Assembly: GCA_900551625.1 (NCBI GenBank)
Contig: URWZ01000106.1
Span: forward strand, 1-6,112
DNA: 6,112 nucleotides
Direction: 5' to 3'
Source of the DNA: an uncultured Collinsella sp.
GTDB taxonomy: Bacteria; Actinomycetota; Coriobacteriia; Coriobacteriales; Coriobacteriaceae
The position numbers and the translations under genes are program-made. Within the stretch, counting starts at the first letter, position 1, and every line of letters starts with the position of its first letter. Shown one piece after another: positions 5,105 through 6,112 of the stretch. The notes beneath the pieces are model-generated. The model did not search any database. It saw only the letters and a list, made by a program, of their open reading frames with translations, and was not told the DNA's origin.

Positions 5105-6112
5105 CTAGTAGCGTACGAAAATGTAATTGTTGTTCATGCCGGCGGCAACGGAGCTGATGATAACACCCGTGCTGTAGTCGGAAGCATGAATCATCTGACC
5201 GTTACCAATGTAGATGCCGGTGTGGTAAGAGTTAACCACGACATCACCAGGCTGGGGATCGGACACGCGGGTCCAGCCCATGAAGGTGCCCGTGGTGCCA
5301 AGACGGCAATAACGACCGGTGAGGCAGTAGCTCACAAAGCCGGAGCAGTCAAAGCTGTTCGGCCCAATGCCGCCCCAAGAATAAGCACAACCGAGCTTGC
5401 TGTAGGCGCGCGAAACAACGGTACCACCGTCAACGGACTGGCTCGGTGCGGAAGGCGTCGGAGCCGGAGCGGGCGTCACGGGCTGCGGCGTGGGGGCAGG
5501 AGCGGGCGCAGGCGCAGGCGTATTGCCGCCACCATTGTTGGTCGTGCCGCCACCATTATTGGTGTTCTCGGTCGTACCGGCGGTGTCGTTGCTCACCGTG
5601 GCCTTTTCGGCGGTGCTGGCATTGATGCCAGCCTGAAGCGCGGCGTTGGCCTCGGCCTCGGCGGCAAGCTCGGCCTGCAGCTGTGAATCCAGGGAGTTCA
5701 CGACACTCTGGGCCTCAGCTTGCTGGGCATTGAGCTCGTCAACCTTCTTCTGCGTCGCGGCGACGTTCTTCTCCTGCTCGGTCTGCTTATCGGTGAGCTG
5801 CTGCTTAAGGTCCTTGACATCCTGAATGGTCTGGGCCTGCTTGTCGGAAACCTTGCCGTAGTAGAACAGACGGTTGAGCATGTCGCCCAGATCGTCGACG
5901 CCCGTCAGAACCTGAAGGAGACTCAGACCGCCGGTCTTGTACTCACCGGCAACGTAGGACGAAAGCTTTGCCTGACCCTCCGCAATCTCTTGCTGCTTTT
6001 GCGTGATCTCGCCTGCAGTCTGATCAAGCTCCTGCGTCTGTGCGGAGAGTTCTTCATGAATTTGCTGGGTCTGCGTGCCGATCTGCTCGAGTTTGGTACG
6101 AGCAGCGGCAAG
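5105..6112 (-). CDS. Secreted coiled-coil NlpC/P60 peptidoglycan hydrolase, 5' end missing
   Basis: The frame is open to the window edge at 6112, so the visible 335 residues lack the N-terminus and any signal peptide. An ATG at 5881 is internal: the upstream residues continue the same coiled coil. The order is a Gln/Glu/Lys-rich coiled coil (about residues 1-165), including the GGLSLLQVLTGVDDLGDMLN segment typical of PcsB/CwlO-like N-domains; a Thr/Asn/Gly linker with a twofold NNGGGT repeat; a Pro-Ala stretch; and a C-terminal NlpC/P60 domain. The catalytic Cys lies in FDCSGF (codon 5345-5347), with His in YHTGIYIGNG (5222-5224) and MIHASD (5186-5188). Such enzymes cleave peptide stems of peptidoglycan during division or growth, and the coiled coil in PcsB relatives holds them inactive until FtsEX engages. 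FtsEX is not in the window. Export and FtsEX dependence are inferred from family. Confidence 0.92.
   Translation of the reverse strand, partial: LAAARTKLEQIGTQTQQIHEELSAQTQELDQTAGEITQKQQEIAEGQAKLSSYVAGEYKTGGLSLLQVLTGVDDLGDMLNRLFYYGKVSDKQAQTIQDVKDLKQQLTDKQTEQEKNVAATQKKVDELNAQQAEAQSVVNSLDSQLQAELAAEAEANAALQAGINASTAEKATVSNDTAGTTENTNNGGGTTNNGGGNTPAPAPAPAPTPQPVTPAPAPTPSAPSQSVDGGTVVSRAYSKLGCAYSWGGIGPNSFDCSGFVSYCLTGRYCRLGTTGTFMGWTRVSDPQPGDVVVNSYHTGIYIGNGQMIHASDYSTGVIISSVAAGMNNNYIFVRY
5524..5565 (-). repeat. Tandem 21-bp repeat in the hydrolase linker
   Basis: Two adjacent 21-nt units (5524-5544 and 5545-5565) differ at three positions and encode the repeated Asn-Asn-Gly-Gly-Gly-Thr linker between the coiled coil and the Pro-Ala stretch. 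The repeat is in frame (seven codons), so copy-number change would alter linker length without a frameshift. Confidence 0.8.

Noticed and set aside
5186..5686. Plus-strand 166-residue frame
   Set aside because: Antisense shadow of the NlpC/P60 gene; its Arg/Gly-rich content reflects the complement of Pro/Ala and Gly codons.

Overview
The window looks like chromosomal DNA of an anaerobic gut actinobacterium of the Coriobacteriia, most likely Collinsella or a close relative. This rests on my recognition of the proteins (a PcsB-like NlpC/P60 hydrolase, a DUF1836 regulator beside a DegV protein, an MGDG-synthase-type glycosyltransferase), the moderately high GC and the strong Shine-Dalgarno sites. 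It was not checked by a database search. I see no phage, plasmid, IS transposase, CRISPR array, rRNA or tRNA.

Layout, left to right: (1) 1-340, the 3' part of a dUTPase gene (+), cut by the window edge. (2) 341-800, a 460-bp gene-free stretch between convergent genes. It is packed with palindromes: two long hairpin elements (358-461 and 620-722), a half copy (740-783) and an unrelated 17-bp-stem hairpin (541-579). (3) 801-2102, a diacylglycerol glycosyltransferase-like gene (-). (4) 2103-2219, a divergent promoter region. (5) 2220-3158, thioredoxin reductase trxB (+), followed by a rho-independent terminator. (6) 3377-3988, a DUF1836 regulator (+), with a CTAG-containing dyad in its promoter region. 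(7) A strong hairpin terminator at 4001-4050. (8) 4061-4927, a DegV/FakB-type fatty-acid-binding protein (-), with a second CTAG dyad upstream of its -10. (9) 5105 to beyond 6112, a secreted coiled-coil NlpC/P60 peptidoglycan hydrolase (-), cut at its N-terminus by the window edge, with its own terminator at 5041-5080.

The genes are single transcription units with their own promoters or terminators, not one operon. The themes are housekeeping: dUTP removal, membrane glycolipid synthesis, thiol redox, fatty-acid uptake and cell-wall remodelling. The least ordinary content is the palindromic element family at 341-800. Its core (58 nt in one copy, 67 nt in the other) is nearly identical between copies, and the only two base substitutions are one compensatory base-pair change. 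Each core is flanked by perfect inverted arms of a different sequence. A second lead is the CTAG dyad shared by the DUF1836 and degV promoter regions, which suggests the DUF1836 protein may control both genes.
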